Shown here: one piece after another, positions 1 through 9,109 of the stretch
Position numbering within the stretch: the stretch's first letter is position 1
Layout of the letters: each line of letters starts with the position of its first letter
Source: Candidatus Sulfuritelmatomonas gaucii
Lineage (GTDB): Bacteria > Acidobacteriota > Terriglobia > Terriglobales > Acidobacteriaceae
Assembly (NCBI GenBank): GCA_900290245.1
Contig: OKRB01000086.1
Location: forward strand, 142,645 to 206,644
DNA: 64,000 nt
Reading direction: 5' to 3'
Translations under genes and position numbers: made by a program
Notes under the pieces: model-generated
The model's input: only the letters and a program-made list of their open reading frames with translations
What the model was told of the DNA's origin: nothing
The model's database searches: none

Positions 1-846
1 GTGCAGAGCGCCGGCAAAGCGCGTTCCGAATCGGGCAAGATCAACCAGATCGCGGCGGCAGTTCAGGAGATGACGGCAACGATCGGCGAGATCAGCCACA
101 ACGCCGAGAACGCGGCAAGCGCCAGCCGCGAGTCGGCGCAGACTGCAGAGCGGGGAGGGTCGGTGATGCAGGCCGCGGCCGCGACCATGGAGAAGATCGC
201 CGCGGCCACACAAACTGTTTCAGAGAAAATGACGTCGCTGGCTGACCGGTCGCAGGAGATCGGCAAAGTCGTGAATGTGATCCAGGAGATCAGTGAGCAA
301 ACCAACCTGCTGGCTCTGAATGCGGCGATTGAGGCGGCCCGGGCCGGCGAGCATGGGCGCGGGTTTGCCGTGGTAGCGGGTGAAGTGCGAAGGCTGGCGG
401 AACGCACCAAGAGCGCCACCGAGGAGATTGCGGGGACCATCCGCAGTATTCAGGAGGAGACACGCGAGACTCTGCAGGTGATGGACGACAGCCGTACCGC
501 GGTCGAATCGGGCATGCGAGAGACCTCGAATGCGCGACAGAGCCTCGAAGCGACGATTGAAGCTTCAAAGCGAGTGGAGCAGCAAATTGATTTGATCGCC
601 ACCGCAGCCACGGAACAAACTTCGGCTGCGGGAGAGATCTCGGACTCAGCGGGACAGATTTCGCAAATGGCGATTGAAAACACGCAAGCGGCCGAAGAAG
701 CGGTGCACGCGCTCGAGAATCTGACCTCGCTGGCGGCCGAACTCGACGGCATGATTCGCCAGTTCCGGCTTGAAAAGGAGAAGCTGGGCGATGCGCGATT
801 TGCCGGCAGCGCTCCGGCTACGCTGACCACGCTGCGCACAGCGTAG
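1..846 (+). CDS. Methyl-accepting chemotaxis protein, C-terminal part (5' end outside window)
   Basis: This is the cytoplasmic signalling half of a chemoreceptor, which controls a CheA kinase through CheW. The reading frame is already open at base 1, so sensor, membrane and HAMP regions lie outside the window. The visible 281 residues are almost entirely coiled coil. The conserved hairpin tip ([20 protein letters not shown] and [18 protein letters not shown]) lies at about residues 98-138. The C-terminus ends in LRTA with no CheR/CheB docking pentapeptide. Two strong hairpins follow the stop codon. The family is certain; the sensed ligand cannot be judged. Confidence 0.93.
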   Translation: MQSAGKARSESGKINQIAAAVQEMTATIGEISHNAENAASASRESAQTAERGGSVMQAAAATMEKIAAATQTVSEKMTSLADRSQEIGKVVNVIQEISEQTNLLALNAAIEAARAGEHGRGFAVVAGEVRRLAERTKSATEEIAGTIRSIQEETRETLQVMDDSRTAVESGMRETSNARQSLEATIEASKRVEQQIDLIATAATEQTSAAGEISDSAGQISQMAIENTQAAEEAVHALENLTSLAAELDGMIRQFRLEKEKLGDARFAGSAPATLTTLRTA

Positions 847-906
847 GTTTGGCGGCGGGCGAGACCCGCACAGGATTGGTCCAGGCGGGAACCCCGGATC
901 TGCGTC

Positions 907-939
907 CTCCGGCGAGTGAACCCAAGTCTCTCGCCGGAG
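907..939 (+). terminator. Hairpin downstream of the chemoreceptor gene
   Basis: Perfect 10-bp inverted repeat, CTCCGGCGAG at 907-916 and CTCGCCGGAG at 930-939, with a 13-base loop, about 60 bases after the chemoreceptor stop. There is no clear T-run after it, so termination is inferred. Confidence 0.45.
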
Positions 940-957
940 CTCCCCGCCTGCTTTACC

Positions 958-983
958 CGGGCCGCGACACACAACGCGGCCCG
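958..983 (+). terminator. Second hairpin downstream of the chemoreceptor gene
   Basis: Perfect 9-bp stem CGGGCCGCG (958-966) and CGCGGCCCG (975-983) with an 8-base ACACACAA loop. It follows the 907-939 hairpin and separates the chemoreceptor from sthA. It lacks a T-tract, so it may be a Rho-assisted or structural terminator. Confidence 0.45.
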
Positions 984-1140
984 AGCCGCCAGGCCATCTT
1001 AACCAAACCTTAAGTTTTCATCTCTCCGGCGCGCGCCCCCATCCAGTTATTCTTGAAATGCAGTTGATTCGGCTGCGGAATTACCGGCCTATCGTTGCAG
1101 CAAGCCCTTAAAGTGCATCCTACGCGGGAGAGAGACACGC

Positions 1141-2547
1141 ATGAGCGCGATCGAGTATGACCTGGTGGTTATCGGCTCCGGGCCCGCTGGGCAGCGCGCC
1201 GCGGTGGCTGCTGCCAAAATGGGTAAGCGCGTGGTCGTGGTCGAGGCCCGTCAAGTGGTCGGCGGCGTCTGCATCAATACCGGCACCATTCCGTCCAAAA
1301 CGATGCGCGAAGCCGTGCTTCACCTTTCCGGTTACAACTACCGCAGCATCTATGGCGTGAACTACCGGGTGAAAGAAAAGATCACCATGGCCGACCTGGC
1401 CTTCCGGGTACAGGCGGTAATCAAGACCGAAGTGGACGTGACCGAGGCGCAACTTTCGCGCAACGGGATCGATATCGTCCACGGCATTGCACGCTTTGTC
1501 GATCCTCACAAGATCCACGTAGAAGGTTCGCAGACTGACATGACGCTCGAGGCGGGCCAGATCATCATCGCCGTGGGCACAAAGCCTGCCGTTTCAGACA
1601 AGGTTCCCGTCAACGGCAGAACCATTATCAACAGCGACCAAATCCTGGGGCTCGACGCTTTACCCAAGTCGATGATCGTCGTTGGGGGCGGCGTCATCGG
1701 CGTGGAATACACCTGCATGTTCGCGGTGCTGGGCATACGTGTCACCTTAATTGAAAAACGCAACCGGCTGCTCGAGTTCGCCGATCAGGAGATCGTCGAG
1801 GCGCTGAGTTATCACCTTCGCGACAGTCGCGTCACTTTGCGGCTGGGCGAAGAGGTGGAAAGCGTGGAGGAGCCGACGCCCGGTACAGTGGTGGCCAACC
1901 TGATGAGCAAGAAGAAAGTTTCCGGCGACGCTCTGCTTTACGCCGTCGGCCGCCAGGGGAACGTGGACGACCTGAACCTGGCGGCGGCAGGCCTGGAGGC
2001 AGACCAGCGCGGACGCATCGCCGTGGATGAGCACTACCAGACCAAAGTCGAACACATTTATGCCGCAGGCGATGTGGTGGGCTTTCCCTCGCTGGCCTCC
2101 GTTTCAATGGAGCAGGGGCGGATTGCAGCGCAACACGCTTTCGGCGACCACGATGCGAAGTCGAACCCCAGCTTTTATCCCTATGGCATTTATACGATCC
2201 CGGAGATCAGCTTCATCGGCAAGACAGAGGAGCAGCTCACAGGCGAGGACGTGCCGTACGAGGTGGGCATGGCCTACTATCGCGAGGTGGCGCGCGGCCA
2301 GATCCGCGGAGACACCACAGGGAGACTCAAGCTGATTTTTCACCGCGACACCCTCAAGGTGCTGGGAGTGCACGTGATTGGCGAGGGCGCAAGTGAGTTG
2401 GTACATATCGGGCAGGCGGTGATGACGCTGGACGGGACGATGGACTACTTCATCAACACCGTATTCAACTACCCCACGCTTGCCGAGTGTTACAAAGTGG
2501 CGGCGTTCAATGGCTTGGGACGTTTGCACCGGTACCAGTCGGAGTAA
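1141..2547 (+). CDS. sthA: Soluble pyridine nucleotide transhydrogenase
   Basis: A cytosolic FAD enzyme of the pyridine-nucleotide-disulfide oxidoreductase family that interconverts NADPH and NADH. The FAD-binding Rossmann motif GSGPAGQRAA is at about residues 12-21. A second dinucleotide fold, VVGGGVIGVEY, is near residue 180. The site GVCINTGTIPSK keeps Cys45 but has Thr50 where lipoamide dehydrogenases carry the second redox cysteine; this GTIPSK form is the signature of SthA. The length of 468 residues is normal. The ATG is preceded by GGGAGAG. It appears monocistronic, and the redox role is inferred from family membership. Confidence 0.93.
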   Translation: MSAIEYDLVVIGSGPAGQRAAVAAAKMGKRVVVVEARQVVGGVCINTGTIPSKTMREAVLHLSGYNYRSIYGVNYRVKEKITMADLAFRVQAVIKTEVDVTEAQLSRNGIDIVHGIARFVDPHKIHVEGSQTDMTLEAGQIIIAVGTKPAVSDKVPVNGRTIINSDQILGLDALPKSMIVVGGGVIGVEYTCMFAVLGIRVTLIEKRNRLLEFADQEIVEALSYHLRDSRVTLRLGEEVESVEEPTPGTVVANLMSKKKVSGDALLYAVGRQGNVDDLNLAAAGLEADQRGRIAVDEHYQTKVEHIYAAGDVVGFPSLASVSMEQGRIAAQHAFGDHDAKSNPSFYPYGIYTIPEISFIGKTEEQLTGEDVPYEVGMAYYREVARGQIRGDTTGRLKLIFHRDTLKVLGVHVIGEGASELVHIGQAVMTLDGTMDYFINTVFNYPTLAECYKVAAFNGLGRLHRYQSE

Positions 2548-2652
2548 GTGAACGTTGACAGCAGTTCACAAGGGTGCTCGATGGGCAAAACTGAGCGCCA
2601 ATTCCTGTTCGCTTTTTCATGCTTGTGATTTGCTCGTTGCCAGGAGGATGGA

Positions 2653-3564
2653 ATGACTACGGCGATCGGCGTCGTCATCACGGAACATGTTGTGAGCGGC
2701 AGGCTTCAGGATGAACGGCTGACTGGCAAGCTGCTTCGTTTTCCCAAAGATCCGGAAGCTCAGGATGCGCTCCCTGCGATGCCCGCAAGCGAACTGGTGG
2801 AGATCATTGCCGGGCATATCGACGTCTTGTCAAAGGCGGCGACCAGTGATGGCGCAGCAAGTGTGGGTGCGATCGGAGTGGCCGTGCCGGGTATCGTGCG
2901 GCACGGGGTGGTGGAAGAGTCTCCTAACCTTAAGCAATTGAAAGGCTTACGTTTGACAGAGAAACTGGCCATGGCGCTGGCGGAGCATGGAATCGAGGCG
3001 CCGGTTTACGTGGCCAATGACGCCGACGCCATCGCTGCAGGAGTGGCCGCGACGCGCGGGCGGCTTGATGAGCTCATCCGGGTGTGGACCATCGGCAACG
3101 GGATTGGATACGGCCGATGGCCATACATCGATGGTGTGTGGGAAGGCGGCCACATCACCGTAACCCTCGATCCCAAAGAACGCTATTGCGGTTGCGGCGG
3201 CGCGGGCCACCTGGAGGGCATCATGGGCTATCGCGCCATGCGCATGCGTTTTCTTGACCTAGAACCGGAGGAAATCTTCGCGAACGCGAAAAAAGGCGAT
3301 CTGCGCTGCCGCGAATTTGTCGATTTGTGGCATCGCGCGCTCGCTGCCGCAACCGCGTCATTCATCCACCTGGCTGGCCCGGGGCGATTCTACTTTACCG
3401 GGTACAACGTCGGCTTCCTGGAGCTGCCCCTGCTGCGCAGCCACCTGGAGAGCATGGTGAGGATGAGCCCACTCCAGAGCTTCTCTTTGGAAATCCTGCC
3501 ACCGGACGACGAAACCGCATTGATTGGTGCGGGGGTGAGTGCGGTGCGGGCGCTGGCTCGGTGA
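2653..3564 (+). CDS. ROK-family protein (sugar kinase-like)
   Basis: ROK proteins are glucose/N-acetylhexosamine kinases or sugar-responsive repressors. This 303-residue form has no N-terminal helix-turn-helix, so a kinase is more likely. The putative catalytic Asp lies in NDADA (about residue 119). The phosphate loop reads GNGIGYG instead of the usual GTGIGGG. The zinc site is CGCGGAGHLE, where the third cysteine of the CxCGxxGCxE consensus is His. An AGGAGG ribosome site lies 5 bases before the ATG. The substrate is unknown, and the altered loop leaves catalytic activity open. Confidence 0.82.
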   Translation: MTTAIGVVITEHVVSGRLQDERLTGKLLRFPKDPEAQDALPAMPASELVEIIAGHIDVLSKAATSDGAASVGAIGVAVPGIVRHGVVEESPNLKQLKGLRLTEKLAMALAEHGIEAPVYVANDADAIAAGVAATRGRLDELIRVWTIGNGIGYGRWPYIDGVWEGGHITVTLDPKERYCGCGGAGHLEGIMGYRAMRMRFLDLEPEEIFANAKKGDLRCREFVDLWHRALAAATASFIHLAGPGRFYFTGYNVGFLELPLLRSHLESMVRMSPLQSFSLEILPPDDETALIGAGVSAVRALAR

Positions 3565-3691
3565 GGAAGGAAAGAATCTGGCGGGACAGCAGGGATCGGC
3601 CATTGGTCCCGGACAGCTACATGGGTCAAGAATGAGTCTGGAAGTGACCAGCTTCCAGTCCCCGTTATCCAATCGTCTTTCGATGCCTCGG

Positions 3692-5011
3692 CTAGCGCTT
3701 GCGCAGGTAGGTGCCTGACAGCCGGTCGTGCCATGTGAGGTGGGTTTCGTCAAAGAGCGCCCAGATGAGCCCAAGGCCGACGGGCAGTACCGACAATGGA
3801 AGCGCCATGAGGCGCGCACAACGTTGCGCTCGGGTTGGACTTTGGCCGTCGAGAGTCCTGAGGCCGACGCCAGCGTAGATCATGCCGGGCGTACCGTTGC
3901 CTAAAGTGAAAAACAGGGCCTGATAAGCGGCCGCAATGGCCAACAATGCGAATGCGGCGACGAACTCAAGCGTGCGTGGCAACATCGGTTCTTTTCCATA
4001 GGTCACAGCCAGGGCGGCAGCGCCCACAAAAGCTGCGAGGGTCAGGCTTCCATCCACCACAAAAGCCATAAGTCGGCGATTCAGAGAGACTAGTTTGAAG
4101 GTGGCTGATTGCGGAATCTGCGGGGCAGGTTCTTCTTTCTCTAGAAGCTCCTGCTGCGGAGGCAGATTGGGTTCGAGGTTCGACCATTCCGTGCGCATCC
4201 AGTCTGGCGCTGCCGGCCCGTCGGCGACGGCCGTCGATGGCTGGGTCGAAACGGTTTCCGGGTCGACCTCGAAGATGCTGAGTTGGGAAGCGGAAGAGAA
4301 AGCAGCGAAGGGACCTTCTGCGCGCCGCGGACGCATTTTGCGGGTGGCAATTACCTCGCGCGGGAACTGGATGAGGTTGGCAAAGATCGGCTCAGCGACC
4401 TCGGCGGCAGGCGCGTCCTCGACGGCGGCTGCATCCAGCGCTGCCGAAAGCGAGTCGTGCTGAACGGTATCGGCGGTCGCATTCGAACTTTGGCGGCGTT
4501 TGCGGGATTTCGTCCGTGCGGGAGTGGCGCTCGGAGGCTGTACCGGCTGTTCAGGCGCCGGGCTGTCGGCGATCAGCGGCAATTCTTCGACAAGGGTCGG
4601 GCCAAAGGAATCCTGTGGCGTCGGCATCGTAGCAGCCGCGGTGTAAGAATCTGAAATTTGGCCGGCTTCAGCCCGCGAATCCCAGTCAGGGTCAGCCATG
4701 GAGACAGCCGACAGAACAGATTGCGCGGCGGCATGCGCCTCCTGCGCGGCCTTCGATGCGGCTTCCGCGGCCCGAGCGGCCGCTAGTGCCTCGCGGGCGA
4801 GCATTTCGCTGTAGCTGGGAGCGCTGGCAAAACGCGCGGCCACTCGCTGCGCGGCCTGCGCGGCGGGGCTGGCGGCGGACCCGCGGCTTTCTCTTGATGT
4901 GACGGGCTCTGCCGCAGTTTGCGCCTTGTGGCTCTTATGGGCTGCGACGCGCCGATTGACTTCCTGCTTCCACGATGGGGAAAGTGATGCCGTACTCAAT
5001 GCTGTACTCAA
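3692..5011 (-). CDS. RDD-family membrane protein with long Ala/Pro-rich N-terminus
   Basis: The last 130 residues are an RDD domain: it opens RRLMAFVVDGSL, has three predicted membrane segments and ends in WHDRLSGTYLRKR. The first 300 residues are low-complexity, rich in Ala, Pro and charged residues, with a helical Ala-rich stretch near residues 60-110. That part looks cytoplasmic and disordered. The frame opens with TTG at 5011 and a second in-frame TTG at 4999; an AAGGGAC/GGAG stretch precedes both, so the start is uncertain. RDD proteins are implicated in ion transport, but no function is assignable here. It is divergent from lptD. Confidence 0.75.
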   Translation of the reverse strand: MSTALSTASLSPSWKQEVNRRVAAHKSHKAQTAAEPVTSRESRGSAASPAAQAAQRVAARFASAPSYSEMLAREALAAARAAEAASKAAQEAHAAAQSVLSAVSMADPDWDSRAEAGQISDSYTAAATMPTPQDSFGPTLVEELPLIADSPAPEQPVQPPSATPARTKSRKRRQSSNATADTVQHDSLSAALDAAAVEDAPAAEVAEPIFANLIQFPREVIATRKMRPRRAEGPFAAFSSASQLSIFEVDPETVSTQPSTAVADGPAAPDWMRTEWSNLEPNLPPQQELLEKEEPAPQIPQSATFKLVSLNRRLMAFVVDGSLTLAAFVGAAALAVTYGKEPMLPRTLEFVAAFALLAIAAAYQALFFTLGNGTPGMIYAGVGLRTLDGQSPTRAQRCARLMALPLSVLPVGLGLIWALFDETHLTWHDRLSGTYLRKR

Positions 5012-5291
5012 AGCTCCGGTGTCCCTTCTGCTGCGGTATCAACACCGGCTTGCGGCATTGCGCAGCAAATATTCGCCGTGTCGAGCCCCACGACGCGCGC
5101 GGGATGACACAAGCACTGCTGTTGAACCAAGGAACGATGATCGCGGAGAAAAATCGGAGTAAGCACGGGACTGTGGCCCATGGGCGCGCGGTCGAGGCGA
5201 ATTTTATGAGTTACCAGAGCAGCGTGGTGCAAGTCCTAATCCATGCGGCTAGCTTTGCTATGCTGAGCCTTACAGCGGTGATGGTTCTGAG

Positions 5292-7832
5292 ATGCGTCCT
5301 CGCTATCTAGTGTTTATCACGCTGCTGGCCGTCTGTCACCTGCAACTGGGTGCGCAGACGTTGACCAATGCGGCACCCGCGGCGCAACGTGAGACGAACG
5401 GCGCCGCAGAGAGTCCCGCGACTCCCGATCAGGACACGTTGCCGGACGATCCCGGCCAGGAACTCGTTCCCGTCGCGGTTCCGGAGCCAGCGCCTTCGAG
5501 AGCGACGCCCTTGAAAGTGGAAGCTCAGCAGCAAAAGTGGGTGAGCAATACCGTCACGCTGACCGGCGAAGTCGTGTTTTACTATCAGGATTACGTGATT
5601 CGCGCCGACAAAGTGGTTTACAACCGCGAAACAACTGAGTTGGAAGCCGACGGGCACCTGCAGGTGACAGGCGGACCCAATGACGTGTTCATCAAGGCCA
5701 CGCAGGGCAATATGCGGCTGAACATGCACACGGCCCGCTTCTACAACGTGACCGGATCACAAGGCATACGCACCGTAGGACACACGGTCGTGTACTCGAC
5801 ACCGACCCCGCTTCTGTTCTCAGGCCGGGTGCTGCTGCAAACTGGCGAGGGCAACTACAAGGTGATCGACGGCTCGATGACCAACTGCCGGCTTCCTCAC
5901 CCCGACTGGCGGATCATCGCGCATACCATCAGCATGGATGACAGGAATGCGTCGACATCGAACGCCTTCTTCGAGTTTCTCGGGCTTCCGGTTTTCTATC
6001 TACCCTATTTGCACCACCCAACCAATGCGACAGGACGGGTGAGCGGGCTGCTGACGCCGGTGATCAGCAACGGGTCCTCGATCAAGGGCTACACCTTTGG
6101 TGAGCAGGTGTACTGGGCGATCAGCCGCAGCATGGATGCGGTGGTTGGCACGGAGTACTACAGCAAGCGCGGCTGGGCACCCAATGGCGACTTCCGCTAC
6201 AAGGGTCCGGGACTGGACCACGTAATCGCCCGCTGGAATGCGCTGCTCGACCGCGGCGTCGAAGAACCCACGACGAACGCGCAAACGGGCCAAGTCACCA
6301 ATCAGCTCGTAAATCAGGGCGGCGTCGACGTGTCGGTGCTGGGGCGGAAGGATCTGTCGCCAAAGACCCGCGTTGCCGGATCAGCGGAATACCTCTCGAG
6401 CTACGTCTACCGGCTGGTGTTCGACGACAACTATGCGCAGGCAATCAGCTCAGAAGTGTCGAGCGAGATCGTCATGACACACAACCGCAGCGGCATGATT
6501 CCATCGGTCTGGCTGGACCGCTTCCAGTCGTTTGCCAACACCACGAACGGCAACGAGGTGAAGATTCTGCGCTTGCCACTTCTCCGCTACGATGTGCTCG
6601 ACCGGCCGCTGGGCAGCTCGCCCCTCTATTGGGGCCTGCGGTCTTCACTCGGCTATCTCAACCGGTCAGAGCCGCTTTTTCATTCAAGAAACGTGGGCCG
6701 GCTTGATTTCTATCCGCATCTTTCCATGCCGATCAACGCCGGCGGATGGAGCATTGTTCCCGAGGCGGCGCTGCGCGATACCGCCTACACCATCAGCCAG
6801 GTCCCGACCTTGACGGGCCCGCTTCAGGTTCCAACTATCAGTCATGATCCGATCGACCGCAAAGACATCGAAGCTGCGATCGATATCCGGCCGCCGGCGC
6901 TGGAGCGCGATTTCGAACTCCCGCGCTGGCATCGTGAGCTGCGCCACGTGATCGAGCCCGAATTGAACTACCGGTACGTAACGGGAATTGGAACACAGGC
7001 GCGGAACGTACTTTTGTTCGATACCACTGACATCGCCACCAACGTGAACGAAGGCGGCTTCGCGCTCACGCAACGGTTTTATGTGCAGCCTACCGATGAG
7101 AAACCATGCAGCGATGACGACGCGGATGCAGAGAATGATGAGGCAACAACGAAGAATTGCCCCGCGCCACCTCGTGAGTGGGTGAGTTGGCGGATCGCGC
7201 AGGAGTATTTTATCGATCCCAATTTCGGCGGTGCGCTCATCCCGGGCCGCCGCAACGTCTTCGACGCTACGCTGGATTTGATGGCGCCAACGTTTCTGAC
7301 CTCGCCGCGCAACATCGCGCCGATCGACTCACGCATTCGTTTCGAAGCCATCGATAACCTGCGCGTCGAGTGGGATCTTGATTACGACACCATCGCCGGT
7401 AATTTCGCGGCCAATAATCTGTTCGCGGGTTACAGCTTTGGGCGCACGACCCTGGGGATTGGCCACGCTCTGCTGAACGCCCCCGATGAGACAGTAAGCA
7501 GCGGCGCGTCTTCGACGATCAAGAGCCAGCAGTTACAGCCGTTCCTCGAGATCGGAAAGTCCAGCGGAAACGGATTCAACCTGGCAATGAACGGCGGTTA
7601 CGACTTCGTTGAACACCAGTTGCAATACGGCGGCGTGCAGGCAGTCTACAACTGGAACTGCTGCGGCCTCACGGTGGGTTACCGCCGTTTTGAGCTGGGA
7701 ACCATCGGATCCACCAGCCGCGATGAGACCCAGTGGCTCTACAGTTTTACGCTCGCCAACTTCGGGGCGGTCGGGGATATTCGCCGCGCCAACTCGGTGT
7801 TTCGCGATCCGACGCTGCCGCCTGCGTATTAA
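5292..7832 (+). CDS. lptD: LPS-assembly outer-membrane protein LptD
   Basis: LptD forms the outer-membrane beta-barrel that inserts lipopolysaccharide into the outer leaflet. A signal peptide ends near residue 21 (LQLGAQ). An OstA-type beta-jellyroll follows (about residues 55-200, with VTLTGEVVFYYQDYVIRADK and YNRETTELEADGHLQVTGG). The rest is a long barrel rich in aromatic beta strands. Several cysteines are present (SMTNCRLPHP, ENDEATTKNCP, NWNCCG), but their pairing cannot be judged. The 846-residue length suits the family. The next two genes encode periplasmic folding-type lipoproteins, so this is an envelope-biogenesis cluster. Confidence 0.9.
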   Translation: MRPRYLVFITLLAVCHLQLGAQTLTNAAPAAQRETNGAAESPATPDQDTLPDDPGQELVPVAVPEPAPSRATPLKVEAQQQKWVSNTVTLTGEVVFYYQDYVIRADKVVYNRETTELEADGHLQVTGGPNDVFIKATQGNMRLNMHTARFYNVTGSQGIRTVGHTVVYSTPTPLLFSGRVLLQTGEGNYKVIDGSMTNCRLPHPDWRIIAHTISMDDRNASTSNAFFEFLGLPVFYLPYLHHPTNATGRVSGLLTPVISNGSSIKGYTFGEQVYWAISRSMDAVVGTEYYSKRGWAPNGDFRYKGPGLDHVIARWNALLDRGVEEPTTNAQTGQVTNQLVNQGGVDVSVLGRKDLSPKTRVAGSAEYLSSYVYRLVFDDNYAQAISSEVSSEIVMTHNRSGMIPSVWLDRFQSFANTTNGNEVKILRLPLLRYDVLDRPLGSSPLYWGLRSSLGYLNRSEPLFHSRNVGRLDFYPHLSMPINAGGWSIVPEAALRDTAYTISQVPTLTGPLQVPTISHDPIDRKDIEAAIDIRPPALERDFELPRWHRELRHVIEPELNYRYVTGIGTQARNVLLFDTTDIATNVNEGGFALTQRFYVQPTDEKPCSDDDADAENDEATTKNCPAPPREWVSWRIAQEYFIDPNFGGALIPGRRNVFDATLDLMAPTFLTSPRNIAPIDSRIRFEAIDNLRVEWDLDYDTIAGNFAANNLFAGYSFGRTTLGIGHALLNAPDETVSSGASSTIKSQQLQPFLEIGKSSGNGFNLAMNGGYDFVEHQLQYGGVQAVYNWNCCGLTVGYRRFELGTIGSTSRDETQWLYSFTLANFGAVGDIRRANSVFRDPTLPPAY

Positions 7833-7882
7833 GGACAGGGAGCAAGGGAGCGAAGGCACAAGGGAACAAGGAACCGGGAAGC
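7833..7882. repeat. GGGA-type intergenic repeat
   Basis: Directly after the lptD stop the sequence is built from imperfect units of the form AGGGAGCAAGGGAGC, then CAAGGGAACAAGGAACC. The same type of unit recurs at 17606-17640 and 56582-56660. It is non-coding. Confidence 0.6.
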
Positions 7883-8077
7883 GTGGAGCCGGCGGCTCGT
7901 GAATGAGATTGATAGCAAACCGCCAGCTCGCACCAATGGTTCGAAAAACCGTGGACAGTCGGGGTTGCTTTTCGCAGTGGCGCGCGTCCATCCATTACGA
8001 GCGACCGGGAAAACAGACGCCTTGAGAGGGCCGGCGATGTGGTCGCCTGGAGTATCCTTTCATAAGAGGAAATCACG

Positions 8078-9025
8078 TTGCCGCGAATTCGCATTGTGGC
8101 CGGACTGCTTGTTATGGTCGGCCTGACCGCGGGCTGCAAGGCGCAAAGCAGTACGCCTTCCGGGTCCGACCCCGTTCTTAACCGCCGGATTGAGGTTCTG
8201 GTTCGATCGCAATACGACGTGCCTCCGGATTACAGCGTGAGCATCGGGACACGGAAACCAAGCGAGTTTACGGGCTACGAATCCTTGCCCATCACCATCA
8301 CAAACGGGACAAAGTCCCAGGTAATCGACTTTCTCATCTCGCCAGATAATGCCAAGCTTGTGCATTTGGAAACGCTCGACCTGACCAAAGATCCGGCAAA
8401 CGCGATCCCAATCACGGGACGGCCCATCCGCGGCAACCCGGCAGCCAAGGTGACGGTGATCAATTTTGACGACCTGGAATGCCCGTTCTGCGCGCGCATG
8501 CATCAGGAGTTGTTCCCGGCGACCCTGGAGCGCTACAAGGACCTCGTGCGGTTCGTGTACAAAGACGATCCTCTTTCAGAGTTACACCCGTGGGCGGCGC
8601 ACGCAGCGGTAGATGCCAACTGCCTGGCCGCGCAGAATGGCGGGGTCTATTGGACCTACGTGGACTACCTGCACGCGCACTCGGAAGAGATTACGGGCGA
8701 AGATCGCGATCTGACAAAGAGCATTGCCGCATTGGACCGGATCGCCCGGCAGGAAGGCACGTTGGGCAAACTCGACGAGACACAGTTGAACGCTTGCATC
8801 GCGAAGCAGGACGAAACACAGATAAAGGCTTCGGCGAAAGAGGCAGAAAGCCTGGGGATCGACGGAACGCCCGCACTCTTTGTGAATGGCGAACGGATCA
8901 ACGGAGCGCTGCCGCAAGAGCAGGTGTGGCTGGCGATTGACCGCGCGTTGCGGGCCGAGGGCGAGCAGCCTCCTGCCCAGCAGGCGCAAGCGGCACCGGG
9001 CGCTTCGGCCGGCGGCGCCAAGTAG
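8078..9025 (+). CDS. DsbA/thioredoxin-fold lipoprotein
   Basis: An envelope thiol-disulfide oxidoreductase candidate. The TTG start is preceded by AAGAGGA. The N-terminus is a lipoprotein signal with lipobox LTAGC (Cys20). Residues 30-115 form an N-terminal domain without a recognised motif. The thioredoxin-like domain starts near residue 120 and carries the CPFC active site (Cys135, Cys138) after FDDLE, with GIDGTPALFVNGERI near the C-terminus (the cis-proline loop). The tail is Ala/Gln-rich. It sits between lptD and a parvulin-type lipoprotein, which suggests a role in oxidative folding of outer-membrane proteins; that role is inference. Confidence 0.85.
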   Translation: MPRIRIVAGLLVMVGLTAGCKAQSSTPSGSDPVLNRRIEVLVRSQYDVPPDYSVSIGTRKPSEFTGYESLPITITNGTKSQVIDFLISPDNAKLVHLETLDLTKDPANAIPITGRPIRGNPAAKVTVINFDDLECPFCARMHQELFPATLERYKDLVRFVYKDDPLSELHPWAAHAAVDANCLAAQNGGVYWTYVDYLHAHSEEITGEDRDLTKSIAALDRIARQEGTLGKLDETQLNACIAKQDETQIKASAKEAESLGIDGTPALFVNGERINGALPQEQVWLAIDRALRAEGEQPPAQQAQAAPGASAGGAK

Positions 9026-9109
9026 CGCGCCGGACACTTTTCGCGCATCCGTCGCGCGATTTATTCTTGAATGCCAGGGGCGATGGCCAACCCGATAGGA
9101 GAGACCCGC

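Noticed and set aside
9071..9109. ATG at 9071 as start of the parvulin lipoprotein
   Set aside because: It would add 13 polar residues before the signal peptide, and it overlaps a possible upstream element; the TTG at 9110 has a better ribosome site and a proper lipoprotein signal.
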